DNA from: Sulfurospirillum sp. SCADC
Lineage (GTDB): Bacteria > Campylobacterota > Campylobacteria > Campylobacterales > Sulfurospirillaceae
Direction: 5' to 3'
Length of the DNA stretch: 64,000 nucleotides
Assembly (NCBI RefSeq): GCF_000743525.1
Contig: NZ_JQGK01000001.1
Span: 124,001-188,000, forward strand
Both the position numbers and the translations under genes were made by a program. A model generated the notes under the pieces. That model was not told where the DNA came from, did no database searches, and saw only the letters and a list, made by a program, of their open reading frames with translations. This document shows, piece by piece, positions 39,975 to 48,564 of this stretch (position 1 is the stretch's first letter; each line of letters starts with the position of its first letter).

Positions 39975-39986
39975 GCCAAGACTCGC

Positions 39987-40664
39987 TTAGTGTTTCGGGT
40001 GTTGTTTATGAAATTTGTAACCACTAATAATCGCATCCATTGAACCCTCTTTTCCCATGATAGAGTTAAAGATCGCCATATAGATGTGAATCGGTAAGAA
40101 GATCAAGATACCCCACATAACGATGTGGTGGATTTCTCTTACCATAGCAAGTCCGCCAAGCATGGCTTCAATGGGGCGCATATAGTCATATAAAAAGCCC
40201 CCAATACCGCCTGCTTGATACGCATGCACATACAAAATAAGACCTGTAATGCTAATGATAAAAATCATGGTATACAGACCCACGTATGCGATAAACTGCA
40301 ACGGATTATACACACCTCTTAATTGAGGATGTTCCCCCATAAAAAGGTAATATTTAAGCTGCCCAATCCATACTTTTGGACTGACAAAATCTAAAAACGA
40401 TATTCTCTCTTTTGAACTGATACGATCAGCAAAAAAGAGGTATGTTTTAAATAACGTAATGGCAATGAGTAAAAATCCTGCGATTTCATGCCACATTCTG
40501 AATTTTGCATTTAAGAAGAGGATAGGTTCATCTGATGCTTCAGGGGCAATGAACACATAGGTTAAATAAAACCCTGTCACCGTTAATACAAAAATAGCAA
40601 TTGCTCTAAGCCAGTGCGTCCAACGAAGCCCTGCTGAGAACTCAAATTCTATATCTCTTTTCAT
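39987..40664 (-). CDS. hydC: Ni/Fe-hydrogenase b-type cytochrome subunit
   Basis: Membrane anchor that takes electrons from HydA and reduces menaquinone. 225 residues with four or five membrane helices and histidines suited to two b hemes: RWTHWLRA at the N-terminus, MWHEIAGFLL, YVHAY and MVREIHHIVMWGI. It lies 18 bases behind hydB and 12 bases before hydD. Confidence 0.93.
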   Translation of the reverse strand: MKRDIEFEFSAGLRWTHWLRAIAIFVLTVTGFYLTYVFIAPEASDEPILFLNAKFRMWHEIAGFLLIAITLFKTYLFFADRISSKERISFLDFVSPKVWIGQLKYYLFMGEHPQLRGVYNPLQFIAYVGLYTMIFIISITGLILYVHAYQAGGIGGFLYDYMRPIEAMLGGLAMVREIHHIVMWGILIFLPIHIYMAIFNSIMGKEGSMDAIISGYKFHKQHPKH

Positions 40665-40682
40665 GTTAGACTCCCTTTCGCT

Positions 40683-42431
40683 TTAGCAAGACGCACCGTT
40701 AACATTGACCTTATAACTGCTCATCTCATTCCCTTTGGTATCCATGACATGTACTGCACATGCAAGACATGGATCATAAGAATGGATAATCCTTACGATT
40801 TCAAGCGGTTGAGAAAGGTCGGTGATCTTTAAGCCAATCAAAGACTCTTCGTATGAACCTCTAACGCCTTTTGCATCTTTTGGACTTGCATTCCATGTGG
40901 TTGGAACAACCGCTTGGTAGTTTTCAATCACGCCATTTTTAATTTTTACCCAGTGACTCAAAACGCCTCGTGGCACGTTGCCAATATAACGACCTTTGTA
41001 CTCTTTGTTTTTATCAATCTTATAGCTCGTACATGTAGAATCATCGACTTTAAGATTTTGAATCAATGCGGTAAAGGCTTCCAATCCATGATCTGCAATC
41101 ACTTTAGATTCAAGCATACGACATGCAGTACGTCCCAAGGTTGAAGCAACGGCGGTGATAGGAAGACCTGTATCTTTCAAGAATTGATCCACAACCGCTT
41201 TAACACGCTTGTTACCAAGTGCATAGTTCACAACAATGTTTGCCAATGGTCCTACTTGGAGTGGTTTTCCATCGTATCGAGGTGCTTTAATCCATGTGTA
41301 TTTACCGTTTTCATCAATGACTTTTGTAGGCGCCAAAACACCTTTGTCATTAATCGTTTGAGCGTCTTTAAAGCCTGTATAGTTAGGCTCTTGACGACCT
41401 TCGTATGGATGGTACGCTGCATTGTCTTTGTACCATGAATGGGTCGCTTCTTCGGTAATTTTGCTCTCATCAAGGGCGTGAACTTTGAAAGGTTTACCTG
41501 TGATTAAATTGACTACATCTTCGCCCATCATCACACCACTGTCAAACAAGAACTCTTTGGCATTAATTTGGAACTCTTTATAGGTAAAGAGGTTAGCAAC
41601 ACCTAAACCAGCCGTCACGCTTGGTTCGCTTGCATACGCAAGTCCCGCCATCACAAGATCAGGATAATATGCACGGTTAACAAAATCTGCCAACTCCTTG
41701 AACTTTGTCATAAATTCACCTAAGCGCGCTGGAGATTGAAGATCCATAATACATGTCACACCACCCACCGTTAAGCTTTGTGGATGCGGCTGTTTTGCAC
41801 CAAATACGGCCATCATTTGAGCTGCAATACGTTGCATTTCGAGTGCCTTTAAGTAGTGAGAAACAGCGATAAGATTTTGTTCCGGTGTTAATTTATACGT
41901 TGCATGTCCCCAATACGCATTTGCGAATGGTCCAAGATTTCCTTTTTTAACAAACTCTGCCACTCTTTTTTGCGTTGCCACAAGATCATCTGCACCACAC
42001 GCAATAGGAGCATCGGTGTATTTAAATGCCTCAGCAGCCGCCTTGTGCGGATCGGCTTTAAGCGCAGAAACAACATCTACCCAGTCAAGTCCATGAAGAT
42101 GATAAAAATGAACAGGGTGATCATGCAAGAAAAGTGCACAGTTCATTAAGGTACGTGTCAATTTTGCGTTAAGAGGTGGTTCGATACCCAGAGCATCTTC
42201 AACTGCCATAATGCCTGCTTTGTAGTGTGAGTAGGTACAAACACCACAAATTCTTTGGGTCATAAAGCCAGCATCTCTTGGATCTCTACCTTTTAAGATG
42301 GTTTCAATACCTCTCCAAAGTGTTGAAGAAGAGTATGCTTCTGTTACAACATTGTTATCATCAACGATAACTTCAACCCTTAAATGCCCTTCGATTCTGG
42401 TTATTGGATCGACTACGATTCTTTTACTCAT
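40683..42431 (-). CDS. hydB: [NiFe] uptake hydrogenase large subunit
   Basis: Catalytic subunit carrying the Ni-Fe site. 582 residues: RITRIEGHLRVEV at the start, RICGVCTYSHYKAG (first Ni ligand pair) and the C-terminal DPCLACAVH, with cleavage expected after the His. The remaining 21 residues (VMDTKG...) would be removed by HydD. It is exported with HydA by the Tat route and faces the periplasm. Gene order hydA-hydB-hydC is that of group 1 enzymes. Confidence 0.97.
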   Translation of the reverse strand: MSKRIVVDPITRIEGHLRVEVIVDDNNVVTEAYSSSTLWRGIETILKGRDPRDAGFMTQRICGVCTYSHYKAGIMAVEDALGIEPPLNAKLTRTLMNCALFLHDHPVHFYHLHGLDWVDVVSALKADPHKAAAEAFKYTDAPIACGADDLVATQKRVAEFVKKGNLGPFANAYWGHATYKLTPEQNLIAVSHYLKALEMQRIAAQMMAVFGAKQPHPQSLTVGGVTCIMDLQSPARLGEFMTKFKELADFVNRAYYPDLVMAGLAYASEPSVTAGLGVANLFTYKEFQINAKEFLFDSGVMMGEDVVNLITGKPFKVHALDESKITEEATHSWYKDNAAYHPYEGRQEPNYTGFKDAQTINDKGVLAPTKVIDENGKYTWIKAPRYDGKPLQVGPLANIVVNYALGNKRVKAVVDQFLKDTGLPITAVASTLGRTACRMLESKVIADHGLEAFTALIQNLKVDDSTCTSYKIDKNKEYKGRYIGNVPRGVLSHWVKIKNGVIENYQAVVPTTWNASPKDAKGVRGSYEESLIGLKITDLSQPLEIVRIIHSYDPCLACAVHVMDTKGNEMSSYKVNVNGASC

Positions 42432-42446
42432 TTACTTATCCTTCTC

Positions 42447-43604
42447 TTATTCTTCAGTTTTTCCACTGCCCTTAACCGCAGCAATCGCCGCATGAGCCGC
42501 AATACCTACCGCAGTCACAGTCAGAAGCGCCACACCTACTTTATCGGCAGTTTTATCCGCACCTTCGCCATAAACGGTATGGTAGAGTCTATCACCAAGA
42601 GGTTCTTCAAATGGTCCCATATTGTCCCAAAAACCAGGTTCTGAACAACCGATACAGCCGTGTCCTGCTTGAACAGGCCACGAAGTGTGTTGGTTAAATC
42701 GCTCACGTGAACAGTTGTTAAAGGTATAAGGACCTTTACAACCCACTTTATAAAGGCAGAAGCCTTTTTTAGCACCGGCATCGCCGAACTCTTGAACGAA
42801 TTCACCCGCATCGAAATGTCCGCGTCTTTCGCAAAGATCATGGATTCTAAGACCATAAGCCCATTTTGGACGGTTATACGCATCGAGTGCGGGAAGGGTT
42901 CCAAAAAGAATATAATGAAGGACGTTACCGACGATGTTTTTCTCGCTTGGAGGACAGCCTGGCACGTTAATAACGGGTTTATTCGTTACTTTGCTAAGCG
43001 GTTGAGCATTGGTTGGGTTTGGATGTGCTGCTTGGATACCGCCAAAGCTTGAACACGAACCAATGGCAAAAATCGCCGCTGCAGAATCTGCTGCTTTTTT
43101 AGCACTTGCTTGGCCTGTTTGACCATGAGGTCCAACGGTTAAGAAGAATTCACTACTGCCTGCAGGAATACCACCTTCAACCATTAAAATGTATTTACCC
43201 TTGTATTTTTCAATCGCACTCTCTAAATTATGCTCAGCTTGCCAGCCACAGGCGACCATTAATGTCTCGTGGTACTCAAGTGAAATGTGATCAAAAATCA
43301 AACTATCGATGGTTGGAGCATCAGTTCTGAGTAAACTCTCACTACAGCCCGTACACTCAGCCATATGCAACCAAATAACGGGCAAACGATCTGTCAGCTC
43401 CGCTGCTTGTGCCATCAGTGGTGTAAATGTTGAAGGTAATGACAACATAGCAGTAACGCCTGCTGCCCACTTCATAAAATCTCTACGGCTGATACCATGT
43501 TCTTCCATCAGTGCCGCAATAGATTTTTCCTCCTTAATACGGGGGAACTTCTCAAGATTGCTCAGTCTCTCAGCAAGCCTTTCGTACAGTTTAGCGTGTT
43601 CCAT
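42447..43604 (-). CDS. hydA: [NiFe] uptake hydrogenase small subunit, Tat-exported
   Basis: Three-cluster electron-transfer subunit. 385 residues: Tat signal with SRRDFMKWAAG near residue 35, proximal-cluster cysteines in ECTGCSES, then NVPGCPPSE, and the C-terminal CNNCSRE / HGCIGCSEPGFWD cluster ligands. A C-terminal hydrophobic helix (VGVALLTVTAVGIAAHAAIA) anchors the enzyme. It leads the hydABCDE-hypF operon. A TetR-type palindrome lies 75 bases before the start. Confidence 0.97.
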   Translation of the reverse strand: MEHAKLYERLAERLSNLEKFPRIKEEKSIAALMEEHGISRRDFMKWAAGVTAMLSLPSTFTPLMAQAAELTDRLPVIWLHMAECTGCSESLLRTDAPTIDSLIFDHISLEYHETLMVACGWQAEHNLESAIEKYKGKYILMVEGGIPAGSSEFFLTVGPHGQTGQASAKKAADSAAAIFAIGSCSSFGGIQAAHPNPTNAQPLSKVTNKPVINVPGCPPSEKNIVGNVLHYILFGTLPALDAYNRPKWAYGLRIHDLCERRGHFDAGEFVQEFGDAGAKKGFCLYKVGCKGPYTFNNCSRERFNQHTSWPVQAGHGCIGCSEPGFWDNMGPFEEPLGDRLYHTVYGEGADKTADKVGVALLTVTAVGIAAHAAIAAVKGSGKTEE

Positions 43605-43678
43605 AAATTTCTCCTGTGTAAATTTTCCAAGATCAAAAGATTAAGGCATTATTCAGGAATAGACAAATTTTGTTTACC

Positions 43679-43719
43679 TGAATGAGTATTCATTTAGTAT
43701 TAAATCAAAAACTCATTCA
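43679..43719. promoter_or_regulatory. Palindromic TetR-type operator upstream of hydA
   Basis: Minus-strand text TGAATGAGT (fwd 43679-43687) continues into TATTCATTT, giving AATGA-GTAT-TCATT around 43681-43694. A further ACTCATTCA at 43711-43719 is the exact reverse complement of the first 9 bases. On the reverse strand the left box reads AATGAATACTCATTCA, close to the TGAATGA..TCATTCA boxes of some TetR regulators such as Bacillus FadR. A TetR gene heads the adjacent hupSL operon. Binding is inferred. Confidence 0.55.
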
Positions 43720-43844
43720 CAAGATGGCAGGAGAGCATACTTTTAAGATTAATTTAAATCGATAGTGCATAAATGTAACAAATAAAGAAGATAAAAAGTG
43801 TATAGTATTAAAAATATTTAAATTGTCATACTAAAATCAGCTGT

Positions 43845-45188
43845 TTATTGGGTCGTACAGACAGAGCAAACATCAAAACTTTTGAGGATAAAGTCGGCTT
43901 TGGTAAACGAATGTAGACCAATAAGTGCTTTTTGTGCTGTGGAGGGATTTTGCTTATCACCGTTGCCTAAATTCCAAACCGTTGGCGTGATAATATCAAA
44001 CGATTGAATCATCCCTTGCTGCACTTTTACATGATGGATGAGTGAGCCACGAGGTGCTTCAACCACGCCCATTCCCTCGCCACTTAAACTGTGAATATCT
44101 TTTCTGGGCGGAATAAACGAGGGCTCTTTGAGGTTTAAATGCTCTAAAAGCTCTTTGGTGCGCCAAAGCAAATGGGAACACTCCACCGCGCGTGCCACCA
44201 CACGCGTGAGCGCTGCGTCTTTAAATCTTCGGTGAAAATCACGCATCAATGGCTCTTTTGCCACCATGAGGCGTGAGAGAGGACCGACTTCATAATAATT
44301 TTTTTTGTACATGGCACTTTTTGAGTACGTATACCCTTTATGCTTGTCTTCAAAAAAAGTGTGTTCCAAACTCTCATGCACGTATTTGACATCGGCACCC
44401 AACACTGCTGTTTTGGAAGCTTTAAGGCTTCCTTCGTACATGTAAGATGTACCCAAGGCTAAAAAACGATCAAAACTACGTCCCAAACGATCAAAACCGT
44501 GCTTGAGCATCTCATCGATCCCGTAAGAGAGTGCTGAAGGTGCTGACATCACCTGCAAGGCAGAATCAAACTCCAACAACTCTTCTAAACGCATCCCGTA
44601 AAAATGCTCTTCGCAAAAGGCAATCACAGCATCTAAACAGCCAAGCGCGCTGAGCACATCGCTTTTAAGCGGATCGCATGTCACGCCTCCTGCCATCACA
44701 AACGAGCCATGCGGCCACTGTCCTGTAAAATGCGCGCTCATTTTAAGCGTCTCCATAATCGCATTTTGTGCGTGGAACCACTGCTTTTCTTTAAAAGCAT
44801 TGCCGTGATAGGTTGGATCGGAAATTCTTTTTAGCTCTGGTAAGATGGTGAAAAAATACCACTTGATGTGGTTGTGAATCTTCTCAGCATTGAGCGCAAT
44901 TTCACGAATATCTTTGGCTTTTTGGCTTACATGTAAAAGCTCACCTTCGTTTTTATAACACGCTTCGATGGCGTGTACAGAGGCAATGGCATGCGAATGC
45001 GAACAGATGCCACACACACGAGGTGTTAAAGCCAACGCATCCAAAAGCGGACGCTTTTGCAAAATCTCTTCAATGCCACGGTAATTGAAAAATTTGATGC
45101 GCGCGAAGCTGACCTTCTGCTCTTCCCATTCGAGCTCCAAAGTCGCTTCACCCTCGATGCGTTCTATAATCTCTTTAGTGATTTTCAT
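43845..45188 (-). CDS. hupL: Second [NiFe] hydrogenase large subunit, group 2-like, no cleavable tail
   Basis: 447 residues with PRVCGICSHSHAIA (first Ni ligand pair) and a second pair in FDVCSVCTTQ, which are the last residues. The usual His and the extension removed by a maturation peptidase are absent, as in sensor (HupV-like) hydrogenases. It is shorter than HydB and shares little with it outside the ligand regions. It overlaps hupS by 14 bases. The cytoplasmic location is inferred from the unexported small subunit. It could be an uptake enzyme for reductant supply or an H2 sensor. Confidence 0.85.
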   Translation of the reverse strand: MKITKEIIERIEGEATLELEWEEQKVSFARIKFFNYRGIEEILQKRPLLDALALTPRVCGICSHSHAIASVHAIEACYKNEGELLHVSQKAKDIREIALNAEKIHNHIKWYFFTILPELKRISDPTYHGNAFKEKQWFHAQNAIMETLKMSAHFTGQWPHGSFVMAGGVTCDPLKSDVLSALGCLDAVIAFCEEHFYGMRLEELLEFDSALQVMSAPSALSYGIDEMLKHGFDRLGRSFDRFLALGTSYMYEGSLKASKTAVLGADVKYVHESLEHTFFEDKHKGYTYSKSAMYKKNYYEVGPLSRLMVAKEPLMRDFHRRFKDAALTRVVARAVECSHLLWRTKELLEHLNLKEPSFIPPRKDIHSLSGEGMGVVEAPRGSLIHHVKVQQGMIQSFDIITPTVWNLGNGDKQNPSTAQKALIGLHSFTKADFILKSFDVCSVCTTQ

Positions 45189-46065
45189 CGATTAGCTTCT
45201 TTTCAAGTCTTTCGATTTTAAAACTCTTTGCCACACCTGCAAGGCTATAATACGCGCGCTTTGAGATGCCAAAAGGGGTTTGAGGCAAAGACATATTTTT
45301 TTGAGTTTCATACAAAGCAACTCTTGGAAAGTCAAACTCCGTGCATCCTAAACAGGGAGAACCAGCTCTTGTTTTAGAACTCACCCCATTCCACAAAATT
45401 TTATTGCAATTGGCATGACTCATAGGTCCCACACAGCCGTGCTCGTAAAACAAACACCCTTCCCTTTCACCCAGTTGCTGGCTATCGACCTTCCATTCAA
45501 AATATTCATTGCGCAGACAGCCATGATGGACCAAATATGAAAAGACCTCTTTAGGGCGCAAGAAGTCATCTAAAAGCACTTTCTCGCCCACATGCAACGC
45601 TAAGAGTGTCTCCACCAGCCAGCGCGGATGCACGGGACAGCCAGAGATGTTAATGACATTAGCTTTTTCCAACCAATATCCGCCTTTTTCTTTACCACAA
45701 AAGAGTGCGCCTGTAATCTTTTGCGGATCACGTAATCTAAAAACACCGCCAAAACTTGCACAACTGCCTGCGCAGATGATATGCTTCGCACGCGCGGCAA
45801 GAACATCAAGGATTTCATAAAACGCAATTCCAAAACGTTCAATAAGTCTCTCATCATGGCTTAAAGCACCTTCAAGGATTAGAAAATCAAACTTCGTATC
45901 GCTCTTAAGCAGACTGAGGAAATCCTCTGCACCGCATAAAAGCGGATGATACAGCATCTCAAAAGAAGCGGCAAAACTGGGCATCTGTGGGTAGTTAAAA
46001 AAGGAGTGGCTGTTGCCATTACATGTAAGCCCTTGAAGCCAGATGATGGTGGATTTTTGAGACAT
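45175..46065 (-). CDS. hupS: Second [NiFe] hydrogenase small subunit, cytoplasmic
   Basis: 296 residues with neither a Tat signal nor a C-terminal anchor, so cytoplasmic. It begins WLQGLTCNGNSHSF, where most small subunits have CxGC; the second cysteine is replaced by Asn, as I recall for cyanobacterial-type group 2 small subunits. Other cluster ligands are seen in AGSCASFGG, NISGCPVHP, HHGCLRNEYF, HGCVGPMSHANC and GSPCLGCTE. It lies directly behind the TetR gene (shared base) and overlaps hupL. Confidence 0.87.
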   Translation of the reverse strand: MSQKSTIIWLQGLTCNGNSHSFFNYPQMPSFAASFEMLYHPLLCGAEDFLSLLKSDTKFDFLILEGALSHDERLIERFGIAFYEILDVLAARAKHIICAGSCASFGGVFRLRDPQKITGALFCGKEKGGYWLEKANVINISGCPVHPRWLVETLLALHVGEKVLLDDFLRPKEVFSYLVHHGCLRNEYFEWKVDSQQLGEREGCLFYEHGCVGPMSHANCNKILWNGVSSKTRAGSPCLGCTEFDFPRVALYETQKNMSLPQTPFGISKRAYYSLAGVAKSFKIERLEKKLIDENH

Positions 46066-46649
46066 TAGTGTTTGAGCGCATTGTAGATATTGAGCGCAAT
46101 CTCATCAACGTAATGGTTAAGATCTTTTTCCAAAACACCTTCGCCACTTAAAAAAACAAATCCACCCAAATAGCCCATAAACAGCCCAAAAGCAGAGAAA
46201 AAGTCTTGATTGCGAAGTTCCCCACACGCAACACCCTCTTCAAAAAAGATCATCAGCTCTGTCACAAACGATGAGACGCACAGCATGCCCTCACACCCAT
46301 CTTTAAAAACCTCTTTGTTCGCAAGATAAACACGTAAAAAGTAGTTGATGTGCTGTGGTTTGGAAGATGCCATCTCAAAATAGACCGCCACAATTTTGCG
46401 AATCTTCTCTTTGGTGTTTCCCTCTTCTTCGTTCACGCGCCGAATCTCAGCGCCTAAAATATCGGAAGAGTATTTGATGATCTCTTTGGCAAGCATCTCT
46501 TTGGAAGAGAAGTAGTTATACATATTGCCAACACTCATCCCCATCGCTTTGGCAATGTCGGGAATCGTCGTGGCATAAAAACCTCGTGTTGAAAAGAGCA
46601 TTAACGCTGCATCTAAAATTTTTTCGCTTTTACGTAATTTTTTATCCAC
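46065..46649 (-). CDS. TetR-family transcriptional regulator
   Basis: About 194 residues from a GTG at 46647-46649, chosen because AGGAAGG lies 9 bases upstream; an ATG at 46691 lacks a good site. The N-terminal helix-turn-helix is ATTIPDIAKAMGMSVGNMYNYFSSKEML, standard for the family. The ligand-binding C-terminus gives no clue to the inducer. It is co-transcribed with hupSL and may act on the palindrome in front of hydA. Confidence 0.88.
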   Translation of the reverse strand: MDKKLRKSEKILDAALMLFSTRGFYATTIPDIAKAMGMSVGNMYNYFSSKEMLAKEIIKYSSDILGAEIRRVNEEEGNTKEKIRKIVAVYFEMASSKPQHINYFLRVYLANKEVFKDGCEGMLCVSSFVTELMIFFEEGVACGELRNQDFFSAFGLFMGYLGGFVFLSGEGVLEKDLNHYVDEIALNIYNALKH

Positions 46650-46757
46650 AGGCGTAATCCTTCCTACGTACAATTTTGCCCATTTTACCATCTTTATTAA
46701 TATTTGTTTAAAATGTTTGACTATAATTTCTCTGATTTAATCTCAAAGGAGTACGAA

Positions 46758-47156
46758 TTGTTACTTATGAAACTGAAAACTGAAGAGAAATTTGCTTTTT
46801 TACAACTCGCACAATACGTTGCGAAACTCGATGGAGAATATGGCTTAAAAGAGCGCGAATTGGTCAATGAATATTGTACCGAAATGGGTATTGAAAATAT
46901 GGAAATAAATTTAGAACAGTTCAATTTAGAAGAGACTCTACAGATCTTTAGATCGACACAAAGCCGAAAAATTACCGTTCTTTCGTTAATGGTTTTAGTG
47001 CATATCGATGATAAATTTGGCATTTATGAGCACAAAACGATGGATCAAATCGCGCAGAGATTTACGATTACAGAAAAAGAGATGCACCTTTTTTCAATGT
47101 GGGGGAAAATGGGTTCCGCGTTGTTTGAACAAGCGATGGTATTTACGGCAGATTAA
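46758..47156 (+). CDS. TerB-like small protein
   Basis: About 132 residues, helical throughout, with a TerB-like pattern: FAFLQLAQYVAKLDGEYGLKERELV near the N-terminus and VLVHIDDKFGIYEHKTMDQIA later, two acidic loop motifs (DGEYG, DDKFG) that fit metal binding. The start is uncertain: TTG at 46758 has AAAGGAG six bases before it, while an ATG at 46713 lies in the same frame without a good site. Function unknown. Confidence 0.7.
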   Translation: MLLMKLKTEEKFAFLQLAQYVAKLDGEYGLKERELVNEYCTEMGIENMEINLEQFNLEETLQIFRSTQSRKITVLSLMVLVHIDDKFGIYEHKTMDQIAQRFTITEKEMHLFSMWGKMGSALFEQAMVFTAD

Positions 47157-47182
47157 GTGTAAACGCCTTTGGGCGTTTACAC
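47157..47182. terminator. Bidirectional terminator hairpin between terB-like gene and pgi
   Basis: GTGTAAACGCC (47157-47167) and GGCGTTTACAC (47172-47182) form a perfect 11-bp stem with loop TTTG, starting directly after the stop codon and ending 10 bases before the pgi stop. Confidence 0.8.
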
Positions 47183-47192
47183 AAGACACATA

Positions 47193-48458
47193 CTATTTTC
47201 CTTTTTTAGAAAAGCTCTTCTTCTCTTCGATCAATTTACCCTCAAGAATTTTTTTACCACTCTCGACGCCTGGTTGGTCGTAGGTATTGACATTCATCAT
47301 TTGACCAACAAGCGAAGTTAAAAGCTCGTAGTAAAAAATCAATTTACCAATGTTTTCCTCATCAATGTGCTGAATGGTAATGGTATCGATTGGAATATCT
47401 TTTTTATCCAAAAGCGCTTCAATGGTCGAATCAGCTTGCATGTTAATCAGATCACAAAAGGCAATGCCATTCATCAAATCCAAGTTCTCAAGCTCTTTAA
47501 GCGTAATGGCAGGAATCTTAATTTTATCATCAAAATTTTCGATTTTGAGCACGGTCACGCTTTTATCGCGAAGCCCTTCCACGATGAGTTGTAAAAACGA
47601 GTGTTGATCTTTTGGACCAATAAGCCCCACAGGCGTAAGACCCACGTTAAAGCTACTGTGTTTCTGTTTTTTACCCAAACTCTCACCCCAAAGTTGAACA
47701 TACCAATCGGTAAAGCAGTCCAAACTCTCCGAGTATGCAAACAGAGTATTGATATTGTAGTGCATCGAATTTTTGGCATAGTAGGTTGCCTTTTTAAGCA
47801 GTGTCTCTTTGATGTAACCATCTTCAAAGAAGCTTTTTTTAATCGCTTTAGCACCATCGAGTAAGCGTTGAATATCCACACCCACTAAAAACAGTGGTGC
47901 AAGTCCAGCGGCACTTAAAACGGAAAAACGTCCGCCAACATTGATAGGAATGTGCAAGATAAACGAGTTAAACGTTTTAGCATGAGCTTCGAGTTTTGAG
48001 CCATTGTCGGTCACAAAGGTGAAGCGATAATCGAGTGAAATCTCTTTGGCTTTTAAAAGCGAAAGAATGTATTTGTAAACCGAAATGGTCTCAATCGTGG
48101 TACCTGATTTACTGATAACAAAAAAGTGGGTGTTTTTGATGTCGAGTTTATTGAGCGTGGAGCGAATGGACGCAGGATCGGTACTTTCAAAAAGATGCAA
48201 GCGTTTGTCAAAATCACGAATCCCCTGAAGCGCTCTAAAAATGGCTTTTGGTCCCAAAGAGCTTCCACCAATACCGATAATAGCGATGTCTTTGATCGCA
48301 TCGTAATCATTTTTAGATTTAAACTCTTCTAGGTAATTGACAAGATCGCTTATCTCTTGATCGGGCAAGGCGTAGTAGCCAATGGTCTTTTGTTCTTCTA
48401 TGATTTTTTCAAAGATGCCCTCTTCTACTTTAATGTTAAAATAGAGTGAATTTTTCAA
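47193..48458 (-). CDS. pgi: Glucose-6-phosphate isomerase, short type
   Basis: Interconverts glucose 6-phosphate and fructose 6-phosphate. 421 residues, the short form of about 410 residues seen in Campylobacter relatives rather than the 550-residue form. GIGGSSLGPKAIF (near 73), SKSGTTIETI, GGRFSVLSAAGL, and the C-terminal QPGVESGKK with the catalytic Lys are all present. Confidence 0.95.
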   Translation of the reverse strand: MKNSLYFNIKVEEGIFEKIIEEQKTIGYYALPDQEISDLVNYLEEFKSKNDYDAIKDIAIIGIGGSSLGPKAIFRALQGIRDFDKRLHLFESTDPASIRSTLNKLDIKNTHFFVISKSGTTIETISVYKYILSLLKAKEISLDYRFTFVTDNGSKLEAHAKTFNSFILHIPINVGGRFSVLSAAGLAPLFLVGVDIQRLLDGAKAIKKSFFEDGYIKETLLKKATYYAKNSMHYNINTLFAYSESLDCFTDWYVQLWGESLGKKQKHSSFNVGLTPVGLIGPKDQHSFLQLIVEGLRDKSVTVLKIENFDDKIKIPAITLKELENLDLMNGIAFCDLINMQADSTIEALLDKKDIPIDTITIQHIDEENIGKLIFYYELLTSLVGQMMNVNTYDQPGVESGKKILEGKLIEEKKSFSKKGK

Positions 48459-48564
48459 ACGTATCCTCCAAATGATAATTGTTGAGATATTACTACGAAC
48501 AATCTTAAAAAAGCCAAAACATAGAGGTGTTGTGCTATATTAATACCTATATTAACACCAGAGG

